Of a stretch of 64,000 nt of DNA, positions 1 to 12,026 are shown piece by piece. The position numbers and the translations under genes are program-made. The notes beneath the pieces were generated by a model. It was not told where the DNA came from. It did not search any database and saw nothing but the letters and a program-made list of their open reading frames with translations. Source of the stretch: Anoplolepis gracilipes (Eukaryota > Arthropoda > Insecta > Hymenoptera > Formicidae); assembly GCF_047496725.1 (NCBI RefSeq), contig NC_132978.1:11745001-11809000 (forward strand), given 5' to 3'. The stretch's first letter is position 1. Every line of letters starts with the position of its first letter.

Positions 1-1465
1 TTTCTACACGTGAAGATTAATTCACCAATGCAATTTGTATAATTAGATAATTTTAAATATCGACAACGTACATATTTTCAAAAATTAATTATCCGAATTA
101 GCCGATAATTAGAGACGATGACTAGCGATGCTGTTCGCACAAACTTCCGGAATACCTGCATTCATCAGCGTGACAAGCAAGCGCGCGCGATCGTCGCGCG
201 AGTCATTCTTTCGTGGTGTGGAAAGACAAACAGAGGACAGAGGCCAGAAGCGCGCGAAGAAACGCAGCCGCGGACAGATAGAAGGAGAGAGAGAGAGAGG
301 AAGAGGAAGAGAGAAGGTAGGAGCACAGGACCGAGAGATGCACGGTTAGTTAGGGCTTGTGTTTGCCGAGCGAGTTACCCTAACCCAACTCAGGCGGTTG
401 GCGGAATTAAACGTTCGACGGAGGCTCGTTAACGTCATGAATATGTACCCTCCTACTCCCGGTACTCGCTACTCTAGCGCGGTCCACTCTCGCCCCCTCG
501 GTCCCATCCCCGCACGCCCGTCTCCCCTGACACGACCGCGCTTCGTTCGAGCGGCAGTCGACGCGCACCACTGTGTTTGCTGGTTAATATTCATCGGTTA
601 CCGCCATACACCCAGCCAGATCCTGGATGATTTTCGATGAGCTCTGATTACAATCGACTCGATCATGAGTCGCCTGCAGTCTGGATATAAAGTAGAAAAA
701 AAGACAGATATTGCGGCTGGTGCAAACGGTACACCAGCTTTTCGAAGGTAATGAGCCGCAAACATACCGAAGAATTATCCAACGATCATACAAGAATCAA
801 TCACGAAATATCAATAGAAAGTTGAAGAAAAATATTTGTACTCTAAATTTTGTTAACACTCTTTTTCAATATTTCCAAAAAGATGTTAGACATCTAGCTA
901 GTTACATCCCTTTTTCGATATCAATTTATAATAACATGTCAATTATATGTATATAGTTAATTACATATGACATTCTAATTATTCTCATTAAAAAAATATA
1001 TTAAAAATCAAATACGCGGAATGATATAAGTATAAGAATAATGTATGGATATCTCTTTTCAGAAAATGAATGAGAAACACTGATTGTCTTGATTTGCCAT
1101 CGCCGTCAAACCACGGTATACATTTATGTGCCAGGACGGTGCGATTGTTTTCGACAAAAGAAACACGGGGTATTTCCTTCGTGAATGAAAAGTAAATGGG
1201 GTTAACCAAGCTCGATGGTTCAACGGCCTATTATTTCGAGGGTGGATACATACGATAATGGATAAAGAAAACGAATCTTTCAAGCATCTCCACGAAAAGA
1301 GAATTCTTCAGAATAAAGATTTCATAGATGGTCCTTTTATTTGATAATAAAGCGAAGATATTATAGAATCAAAAAATTATAATTAAAAATATATGAAATC
1401 ACTAAAAAAAGATTCTTTCAAGTATCTTTCTGCAAAGATTATTTTATTCCGCCAAATAACGTATA

Positions 1466-1500
<35 letters not shown>

Positions 1501-4500
1501 ACGAAATATAATAATATTTTTTTCTCATTGCAAGTAAACTTTATTTATTCTTTTTTTAATTTAACACGCATTGGAGACTCGCAGTCTTCAATTAGCCGAG
1601 CAGGAGAGATGGGCGCAGTCCTCGAATCACGGTAGTCCAAGGACTCAACGTGACAAGTTATGGTCCTTTCAAGCAGGAAGGCACCCCTTGAAAGCCGTGA
1701 CGAGTCAACAATGAACACCATAACCGATCCATCCGCTACGTCGTTTAAACTTACGAGCGACCGGTCGCCGGTGCCGTGTACCGACATTCCAAACAGACGA
1801 CAGATTTAAAATCATTGCTCCCAAAATCATAACAGCCACGTCGTATTAGTCGCTATGTGAGAGATCTTTCTTTGACAAAGTATAATAAGATGTGGTGTCT
1901 CTCTCTCTCTCTCTCTCGGTATAGCCCGTTCCATTTCCCGTCACATTTCTAACAAAGAAAAAAAGGTGAGGAAGCTCAAAGATACTTTATCCCCCGCGAC
2001 TGTGGAAATCGATTGCGAAAGACGAGCAAGTGAAATCTGGCCGTTAACCGTGACATTGGTCTTGCATCGCAATTAATTTATCATCGAGTCAACACGCGGT
2101 GTCGGAATGTACGTGTGTATGTACTTGTGGTGGAAAGAGACGCGCGCGCGTTAGTCCTCGGAGCCGGGTGCTCCGAGAGTTATGCGCTGGTCATTTATAT
2201 AAATAAGAAGCAGAAACGATACCTGTGTGTGACTACCATCCGCAGGGTGACTCCACACTTTGCATTATTCTTGGGACGGACGCATTCGTAGCGCCCGGGA
2301 ATCAGACGTAGAGTCGGGAGGGATTACGAATACACAAGGTGAAGCGCGGCGGACGCGAGCGGCATTCAGAACACGTTCACGAGCGGTATCGTTAGCGTAT
2401 TTTTCTTCGTGCAACCACGAGCAGCCGCGTATATACGCTTTTAATGAACGGCTACTGTCCCGCACGTCGACGATATAATTGATGAAAGGAGTTTCCATCA
2501 CACCATCCAAAACGTCTTCATCCTGGCCTCTAATGCGAGCGCGTTCCCCGATACGCCCGTTAGACACGAATTGACTAATGATTCTCGCGCTCATTCAATC
2601 GAGTAAGGCTGATATCACAAGGTGCGTTTCGAATCAAATCCGCGACAATCCGATGGCATCGATGATTACGCATGAGTGGGCGAGAGAGCGTACAAATCTT
2701 TATAATTTATGAAAGCTGTGAAATTCTATCGAGCAATCATTTACGACGCGTCGAAGTGTTATTCATAATTCAAGATGAATCATCGGTAAGATAAAACCGA
2801 AGGAAGTATGTAATTTGACTTGACGCATGTATCGATAATTATGGGAGATTGGATGTATAAGCGCTGAATCAATGAGAAAAGATTCATTAGTATAAATAAT
2901 TGATTAAAATCATTAGTATAAATAAATAATTAATTAAAACGTGAGATATATTTTTTTTTCTTAAATACAGTCATAAATCAGCGTGTATATTAATATTTAT
3001 ATTTAATATTTTATAAAAAAATTTAATTATTAAAATTTTGAAGAACAAGGAAAAATAAATAAATGCAATTTTATATAGTTGAAAACTTGAATAAAATCGA
3101 ATTCTGATATCGTTTATCAAATAATGTCGAGCAACAATTGTAAACGCCATTGTAAATTAGTCCGTTGTAAACTGTGTAAATCTTTGATTCGCTTTTGAGG
3201 AAATAAATAAAACTTTCAAAAAGAAGAATGCATAAGCTGTTGAAAGATGTCCACCCGTGTCCATCGGACATACACGATGCAAAGAAACTGGAGACGTTAT
3301 AACAGGTCGTCATAACACTAGTCGCGAACCCGACAAAAGAGCCATAAGCAAATAAACATTCTAACGAACCAGTTACTTAACCGCCACATCCACTGACCAT
3401 CTACTGTTCACCAAAGTGTGGTGCCATCGAAAAAAAGAAAGGAAAACATCTCACTCTCCCCCCGAAACCAAAACTGGTCCACCGAACCTGATTCGAGGAC
3501 ATCTCATTACTGGATGCTGCGGCAAGCTGCGGAAACAGTGAAATTCAAGTGGTACGGACCAGCCTCAAGGACGTGACGATTCCAGACGATTCTGAAGACA
3601 ATTAACGGGCGCCGATGACCCAAGAAGGTCACACTAGGGACCGACTAAAAAGGGATTCATAGAGCATCGAGTGTTTCGTGACGAGATGAAATATTCATGC
3701 TGTTATTACAGCTTTCTGTAACCCGTTACAAATGTTACTGGAGTGCTTAGCAGTTGCACAATAGTGCAATTTCTAGTCGAAACAGTTTAGCGGTTAATAA
3801 GAGACAAAAAAAATTTTTGAATATATTCATTTTGAATTTTTGAATATATTTATTTTTAATCGTGATGCAATTAAAAAAACAAAATATATTTTACACACAA
3901 TCATTATTTTATATAAATATAAATATTGTAGCTTATAATATATAAGTTTAAATATAGTAGTTTAATAAATTATATAATTTTTTTATATATAAATAAATAT
4001 TAATAAATTATAATTACTAATATTAATGGATGCTTCGTCCACAGAACACAATATCTCTAATATAATTATAATAATTATAATTATATATATAATGAAATTA
4101 TAATTTATAAAACTAATATATTATCAAATAATAATCGTGTATGTGTTTTCTCTTTAATTGAATGCAATCTGGATCTCCGAGTTTTTATATTAGAATCTAT
4201 TTTTCTATCTAGTTTCTTGCTATTTGGGAAACTCTTTGATTAAAAAATATAAAATTATTTTATTGAAATGTAAAGAGAGTTTTTTCGAGAAAACAGCATC
4301 TCATATGGGCAGATAGATAATACAGCAAGTCGATTCAAAATCAAGACTTGTCGCCGATATTAAACAGCAAAAGGCAACAAGGGATATCGCGCAGCATTAT
4401 CCAGCATCGCGGGTCCATGAAAGCTCTTTTGTGTCTGAGGGCTAGTTCGGCTCTCAATTAACCCATCAGCTACCGGAATGGCTCCCGCGTTTAAGTTGCC

Positions 4501-4830
4501 ACGGAGCCTCCAAGCGAAAAACAAGAAATTGAAAAGGAGAAAGACAGATCGGTCTGAAGTGGAGGAAATGGAGAGGGGGGAGAGGGGAAGAGGGGCAGAA
4601 AAGATACGAGGTCGATGACGAAGTGAAGCAGCGAGCGAAGCTAAGAATGAAAAACGAAAAAAAAAAAAAAACGAACAATTCGAAAGTCTAAACCGAAACC
4701 GCTTAATTAATTCGAATTTATCCGAGGCATGACAGGCCAGATTTTAATTCAATTCCCTCTTTTATGCCACGTCCTTCACCTCCACCTCCTCGTGTACTCG
4801 AGAATCTCCATTCGTTGCAATGCATGCAAT
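1..4830. other. Non-coding desert, no gene seen (segment 1)
   Basis: I see no convincing coding exon on either strand. Open frames here are short and low-complexity, or begin at non-ATG codons. The segment alternates AT-rich stretches with more CpG-rich patches (about 120-560 and 2100-2600). It contains a purine-rich run near 285-330, a TA array at about 1469-1498 and a short CT run near 1900. A perfect 8-bp stem with a 5-nt loop lies at 2157-2177, followed by a TATATAAA box at 2196-2203. These could be parts of a core promoter, but nothing downstream confirms transcription. Confidence 0.55.
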
Positions 4831-4871
4831 GAAAGAGAGAGAGAGAGAGAGAGAGAGAAAGAAGGAGGAAG

Positions 4872-4961
<90 letters not shown>

Positions 4962-4966
4962 GAGGT
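4831..4966. repeat. (GA)n microsatellite
   Basis: About 135 bp of almost pure GA dinucleotides on the + strand, interrupted by a short AAGGAGGAAGG segment. It is the longest GA/CT array in the window. Reading frames through it give only Arg-Glu or Ser-Leu repeats and are not genes. Arrays like this can bind GAGA-type factors in insects, which is not shown here. Confidence 0.95.
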
Positions 4967-7900
4967 TTCACCAACGTGACACCTCTGCGATTATAATTCC
5001 TTGAGAGATTATTATTCCCGCAATTAAGCGGCACCGCACGGAGGAGAAGGAAGAAAAGACGAAGCCTCTCCTCGACGACAGCAAACTGCAAAACGCCCGG
5101 CATGGCAGATCGCACTTTTTTTTTCAATAGACCGAGAGCCTGTTTGTTTTATTATCCACCGTGACCATCGCGCCGAGAAATTCACTGCAAAACACGTTCG
5201 TTAAATCTCTCACAATTACTGAATATTCCATTGGAAAAAACAGGAGCTACAACGGAAGATTCTACGGCGCGATATTAAAATATGTGTGAAGTGGTGGAGA
5301 GAGAATGCGCATCCGACTACGCGCACTGAAAAGTATGTGACGATGTTCTCGTTCCTATTATAAAGTGCATAAAATGATCTAAACATAGATTACAGGTTCC
5401 TGCTTAAATATAAAATTTTTACATTTTCCTGAAAACACATAAAAATGAAAATTGTTTCGCGATAATTCAAGTTTCACCTTATTTCAAATTTTTCTATCAT
5501 CTCTTGTCTTCATCTATAGTTGTACGACTGTCATCACGCCAATGTACAATCAAGTTTGCACTTGCATCTCGATAACTTTCCCCAGTGCACGAATCATCGG
5601 CTACGAGAGAGCGAGATCGAAAATCGCACGTTCGAAATCGATTCGAAAAGAGACTGGCTGGCAGCATCAGAGAAAAAAAAAAAAATTTGAAGAGTTCGAA
5701 GACGCGAGAATACGATCGTAGAGGCCGAAAGTAACGTATAAGATTACAGTTATGCGGCTGCTACAACCAGTCGGGCGTCGACCCGACGTAAGTAGACAGT
5801 CCGATGAATATATTGCATCCTCCTCAAATAAAATGTTGAATTACTACCGTTTGACGTGCAAGAAGTCGTCTCTCTCTCGGCTGGTCGTGTCAGGTGGCCG
5901 GCGTTCTCGTTCCCGTCCGCGCGTTTCTACGAGTCACACCTTGCAGGAAACACTTCAGGCTTAATTGCTCCTTCAGAGATCCTCCCCCGGGGCCCCGTGA
6001 AGCGCAGAATCAGCACGAAGGTTAAAGATATATCCAAACGTGTTCTTAACATTCCACCTGCATGAGGCCGTGGCTGCCACGACTGAGACAGATCTTCCCT
6101 TGGCGCACGTATTATATTCGAGAGACGAGACAAAAAATGTCGACACTGCACAGGAAATACCACATCGTGAGATGTTTCACGCTAAACTTGCGTAAGGATA
6201 ATCGTAAGAATGGAATTTGAATTAACGGAATTTTAATTTCGTAGCAATAACTGCAACGTCTTAACAAATTAGTTATAAACAAATACATTTTTATAAATTT
6301 TATAGGTCTTTTTTTTTATCAATATTGTCCTGAAATATATTGTTTTTATACTTAATATTACATCTATGAATCGCGTAAAAAAAAAAAAGTTTGCAACTCA
6401 TACAGTTACGTCGTGCGCACATCGATTACTTACATCGATATTAAAAATGCCAATCAATGTACACGATAAATGATCGTCAGCACTCTGCAATAGTGTCGAT
6501 CAACCGCCACGAAGGACAACGCACGTGACAAGTCGAGGGAATTAATCCATGCCCTTCAGGAAGATTACGGATTTTGGGGAAAGTAAGGATTTCCGCAGGC
6601 GGGTGCGGCGCGAACGACGTTGCAACGCAGAAGCGGCAATCTCCTGAAGTGTTTGCCCTGTGTCCAACAACGCTCTCTCTTCCCATTTCTATCTCTATCT
6701 CTCTCTCTCTCTTTATTTAGCTATCTATCTATCTACTTCTCTCTTTCTCTCTCTTCTCACCTCCGTTCTGAATTTCCTCCACTACATGCCCTTGCTTCTA
6801 CCCCTGACGCTTCTATTACCGTTCTTCTTCGACATCAAGCTCTTTCCACAACAAGAAATTTTTCAGTTTCATAAACAGTCGATAAAAAATTACTTGAAAA
6901 CTGCGTAATTTATTAATTTCTTAAAGTAACAAATTTGCGAAATTTTATTTTTTTCAAGTATCTTGTAACAAGCAGATTTAAAAATAAGAAAAAAATAAAA
7001 ATAAAATAAAAATTAAAAATATAAAAATCCCATCTTATAAATATATGTAAAACTATATTAATGTTTTTTAATTAGATCATGTTTGTGAAAAATATTTAAT
7101 TATTCAAGTTTTACTAAAATTTGCGTACAAAAATAATTTTGCATCGCATGCGCCAAGGGAAAAGGAACAACGTGGAAGAACCTTTATGCAACTCGGCCGA
7201 TTCTTCATCCCCGTATCCTTCGTCGGACTCGTTGGTGAATTTCGCGAAAATCGCCGGGGGCGAGTGACCGGCGAGGCGGCGATGTTTACCGCCTACACAT
7301 CGAGTATTGTTGAATCACAGCCAGCCCCGCGAGGAAAGGGGAACAAATAAAGGGTTATTGTATTTGCACCGAGGCTTCGAGCTACGGTTTCGACGTGTGT
7401 GCGCGGTGGCAGCCTCTTCTTCTCTTCGAGAAACCTTCCGACGCGTTTCGAATCGAGATATATATCTACCTACTATAGCGAGAGATCTCGAAACAAAGAT
7501 ACATCGAAGTTCAAGACTGCGAACATATAGAAACATCGAGCGACTTAACAGCTTTCTGTTAAGAAGGCTAATGTCTACACGTGTGTTAATATGTTGTTAC
7601 CGCTAAGCTATAATATTGCATATTATTTTGCATAACTTTTTAATATGACGACACATTTCGTTAAACATCTTTGTACGCTAAATCGCATACAATAATTTCT
7701 TAAAATATTTCTGGAAACATTTACATTCAAATATCGTGAGACTATATGAAATATAGAAGCGTATGTATATAAACTTGCAAGAAAATAATAGACAAATATA
7801 GTCGGTATATACATATAAACACCGATCATTACACAACTTTTACTCGCATAATATTACGCAATGATGCTAGTATGATTATTAGAGAAACAAAATCTCACGG

Positions 7901-8391
7901 TAATTTCTTATCAATAATAGTGTTACGCAAGGTTCCTTGCAAAAAACCAATGGCTCTAGTTACATCCTTTCGCGAGAGCGTTATCGTTCTTTCGTTTAAC
8001 ACTATTAACGCACGCGCGACGCCTACCATATCAACGTTTCACACGGCGTAATGATGAGAGGACAGGGGATGCAAAAAGAGGGGAGGAAGCTGGGAGAGAG
8101 AGAAGGAACGAGAGTACTACGAAGTAGTCGATGGTGACGAGGGTGGTGGGTCGCAGCAGCACCAGCAGGAACAAGCCATCATGCCTTGTGATTACGATAG
8201 ATCTGGGCGCGGGGGATGGCCGGGCAGGGTGAGGGACGAGAGGAGGGTGGCAGGCAGCGACCATAGCCTCTCATTAGAACTCGCGTGGCGCGACGCGAAA
8301 TAAGGGTGTATCGCCGGGAAAATTGTAAGTGTCGCGAGATCAAAGGCCGGCACGGTAACGCGATATCACTCCGCATGATAGGGCGAATATA

Positions 8392-8394
<3 letters not shown>
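4967..8394. other. Non-coding desert, no gene seen (segment 2)
   Basis: No exon with convincing protein similarity or codon structure. The segment is mixed, with CpG-rich patches at about 5580-6120 and 7180-7540 separated by AT-rich DNA (6200-6460, 6860-7140, 7560-7860). A CT/TATC-rich stretch lies at about 6683-6755. Confidence 0.55.

Positions 8395-8450
<56 letters not shown>
8395..8450. repeat. (CT)n microsatellite
   Basis: About 55 bp of nearly pure CT repeats on the + strand. Apparent Ser-Leu open frames through it are artefacts of the repeat. Confidence 0.95.
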
Positions 8451-10400
8451 CATTCTTTACAAGAGCACTGTCGTTGAGGAGATTGTCAACCTCTTTCTCT
8501 CGTCGACTAAAGGAGTCAGAGTAAGAAAATATCGTCGCCGAGAAGGTGTCAACTGCAGCGCAGCCGGTATGAGAGGGGCTGGTATGAGGGTGGGAGAAAA
8601 TGATCTCGCCTCAAAGAAGATTGTTTGATCGGGAAACGCGTATAAAGAAACTAGACGATACTGGAAACTAAACGATTCGTTTATAATATCGAAGCAACTG
8701 GTAATTTTAGTACCTGTTCTTTCAAATACAGTGTAGCTGAGTAAAAGTGATCTTTCTCTCTTTCTCTGAAAAATTGGTAAAAAAAATAGATGCAGAAAAT
8801 CAATGCAAAATAATGCAAATCAACTTGTTTTATTTAGCTTCACGATAAGAGCGGAAAAACATAAACCAAAGATAATTAACCAAGGCAAATGCAACTCACT
8901 CTAAAAGGAAATATACGATATTATATTGCATAATTAAAACGACATGTTGTACCATTTGGGGAGTTTCCAGAGAATAACTTGCAAAAAACAAATCGTTAAA
9001 TAAAGTCGATCGATTAGTGCAGTCGACTGCAGTGCTTAGGAAGAGTCATAAATTAAAAACGCGTTTCTTCAAAGTTTCTTTATCACACGGATGCGGACGC
9101 AATCATGACATCACCGAAAATAATTATTGGCACTATATCCGACGATAATCGAGTGATTAAATAAGTTAATGAGATTGTTTCATGATCGACAGATCGTTCA
9201 CGGGCAATCTCACATTCCCTCGTTGTATCGAGATCGTTGATTGGTGATCATTCGAGGTCATTCGGCGATCGTCCTCTACGCTTGGAGAACGAGCTCACTG
9301 TACTCGTCGACAATACTCGCGTTTAACGTTCGCGCTCGCTCGGGTACATCGAACCGCACGCTGTTCGTTCAAAGAAACCACCACAACACGGTATCAAAAC
9401 AAGAATCGATATGACGTGCCCTGAGGCCACGTTCGCGCACCGGCAGAGACGGCATGCCGATTGCAAATCGAGCTCGCTCGCTCGATTGCGACAGGATCGC
9501 GACAAGATCTGACCATAAGGCAAAAGAGAACGTGACGCGGCTAAGCACTACGAGACCTCGTCGACTAACGACGACAACTATGCGTTTCTAGTAATGTCAA
9601 ACCGGTCGATCCGACCTTCGTGCGGTCGATTCGCGGGCACGATTACGTCGCGAGGAATGTCACATATCGCGATTAGGTCAGATTTTAATTAAACCGGCAC
9701 CGATAGCATCGCGCGCGCGAGTTTACTCGGCTTCATCACGAGTTACTTTCATGCAATTAATTTCCACGCTGTAGATTTTAATCCTCCTGGCGTAAATGTG
9801 TAATAAGGCTAAATTGCCCAATTAAATATTTTGATTGAACGTCGAGCTATCGCTCGAAGGTGAATGTAAATTTCTAAGGGAAAATTTTATTATATATACA
9901 GATATTCGCGATATGGCGTAAGTACGATTGCTTTCCAAATAACACTTGTGGATTTCTTGAGAAATTCGCTTGATTATATTTTATTCTAAATTTTCATATA
10001 ATATATAAATTTTTTAACATGCAGGAAGCCCCAAAAAATTCGATTTATAAAATTTTTTACATATTTTACATTAATGTAATATGAAAGAGACGAATGCTAA
10101 TATAATGCTCTTTTACCTACAAAATATAAATAAACATTCAAACATTATATATGTATAATTTTCGAAAAATATGTATACATAAAAATAATGAAATAAACAT
10201 TTGTTATATAATTAGACAATTCAATTTTATCACGATGGAAATTTTAATTGCTTAAAGAACGTATCATTTTTATCATAATATAATAATCGTAATTGGCACA
10301 GGTTCGTCGACTAATTCAGCTTCCTTTAACAAACTCAACTAAAATTAAGCGTTTACAAATACGTAAGCTTTATCCTGCTATCAGTGCAACGACGATTTTT
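8451..10400. other. Non-coding desert, no gene seen (segment 3)
   Basis: No exon recognised. DNA around 9060-9770 is richer in CpG and in TCGA/ATCGAT-type short palindromes, and 9840-10300 is strongly AT-rich. I could not identify any RNA gene. Confidence 0.5.
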
Positions 10401-10404
10401 CTCA

Positions 10405-10784
10405 CCGCGTGAAAGCCACTAAGCCGCCATTATCGCAGCCGAGAATCGCGCGCGGAGGAGGTTGTGCTTTTCTCTCTTTCTAGTATTTCTTTCTCTCTCT
10501 CTTTTATAGCACGTATGGCCACTATGTACGGACTTGACTTGCGCCAGGTAGCCAGCCGACGACTCGTGTGCGCAGCGCGTTTCCCGCAGCGCAGCGCAAA
10601 TCACACGTTGCACGTCGGTATGCGGGAGAGAAGGTTGGGGCTCCTGCCCCGTTTCGCAATTACAACCGCGCACTGGTTGTAATAACCGGTGCGCGGTCGC
10701 GGCGTGTGTAATATATCCAAGCCACCCTGAGAGCGACCGCGCTCGGGCCCCGGGTGGAAGACACGGAGGCCCAGAGAGAGCTGT

Positions 10785-10819
<35 letters not shown>

Positions 10820-11060
10820 CTCTCCTCTTTCGCCGACCAACCCCCGCTTCCGAAGCGACGCGCACCTATATCATCGAACGACCGCCGCCGCCGCTGCGGA
10901 ACTGCGGGTTGAAACCGCGTATCGACGATGCCGGTGCCGAGGCACCGATAGGATCGGGCTGCCGTGCGGCTGCCGCGACGTTATTTACGATCGATAATTA
11001 GCGGTATCTATCGCTGCCGGCGCCAGCCTCGCGCTGTACTCCGCCCAATCCGAGCCAATG
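10405..11060 (+). promoter_or_regulatory. CpG-rich block with CCAAT boxes, possible promoter
   Basis: This block is visibly richer in G+C and CpG than its flanks, which are AT-rich at 9840-10300 and again after 11230. It contains a CT array (about 10786-10824). Two CCAAT-type boxes lie close together near 11043-11060 on the + strand. That is the look of a CpG-rich insect promoter or enhancer. No coding exon follows within several kb and no transcription start is proven, so the strand and role are inferred. Confidence 0.3.
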
Positions 11061-11264
11061 ATATACCATAAGCCGCGGGAAGGAGAGAGATTCCGTCGGT
11101 TCTTTCTCGTGTCTCCGAACGGAAAAGTTTGCCGCAGTTGCGAGTTATTATCGACGTCTGTCTCGAGTTCCGTGCGCGAGTTTACCGGAATTGCGAAGGG
11201 ATGGTCGAAAATGCAATGGAATGTCGATAGATCTTACGCGGAATAAAACAATATCGCTAATATA

Positions 11265-12024
11265 CAGCTATTGACAAAATTATTAGGTACCCTTCAATTT
11301 TCCGTATTTCTTATCTTGTTAATAGTATATAAATACTAAAAAGATTAAAAAACTATCGATAGCACTTTAAAGCTGAAATTTCAAGCTTTAAAATGTTTTT
11401 TTCATTTTTCCTTTCCGATAATTTTTCGACAACATGTCTGAAAAATACAGATTTAGTTTCAAAATTATCTATCTTGGCCAAAAAAATTGTAGGAAAGTTT
11501 AAAAAAAAAGCATTTTGTAAATAAAATGTTGTAGTTTATGGAACTTGACTTAAATTTTTCGACAGAAATTTTTTTACCGAGTTGCAGAGTGTCAAAAATA
11601 TAATAAAATTTTAAGAAACAAAACAATGTTCTTTTTTAAAGCATAGAACAAGGAAAATACAAAAATTTTTTAATGTACTGATAACGCATTAATGTTGCTA
11701 TCGGTAATTTAAAAAATTTTGTTTCTTAAAATTTTATTGTATTTTTGACACTCTGCAACTCGGCAAAAAAATTTCTCTCGAAAAATTTAAGTCAAGTTCC
11801 ATAAACTACAACATTTTATCTACAAAATGCTTTTTTTTAAACTTTCCTACAATTTTTTTTGCCCGTGATACATAATTTTAAAACTAAATCTGTATTTTTC
11901 AGACATGTTGTCGGTATTTTTTTGAACAATCCATAGTTTTTTAATCTTTTTAGTATTTATATACTATTAACAAGATAAGAAATACGGAAAATTGAAGAGT
12001 GCCTAATAATGTTGTCAATGGCTG
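11265..12024. mobile_element. Palindromic (fold-back) Tc1/mariner-type element
   Basis: A 760-bp near-palindrome. The left end begins CAGCTATTGACAAAATTATT and the reverse complement of the right end begins CAGCCATTGACAACATTATT. Both ends are flanked by TA (11263-11264 and 12025-12026), the target duplication of Tc1/mariner elements. The inverted arms run to about 11625 on the left and from about 11715 on the right, leaving a spacer of about 90 bp. The right arm lacks roughly 50 bp found in the left arm. No transposase frame is present, so it is a non-autonomous element. The terminal pattern resembles Tc1/Bari-type ends from memory of the family. Arms differ at scattered positions, so it is not brand new. 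Confidence 0.85.
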
Positions 12025-12026
12025 TA

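Noticed and set aside
4729..5127. Open frames on both strands through the GA array
   Set aside because: They encode Arg-Glu or Ser-Leu repeats from the microsatellite and nothing recognisable outside it.
10419..10865. 148-codon frame on the - strand
   Set aside because: GC-rich DNA with a CT array; no family resemblance and overlapping frames in other phases.
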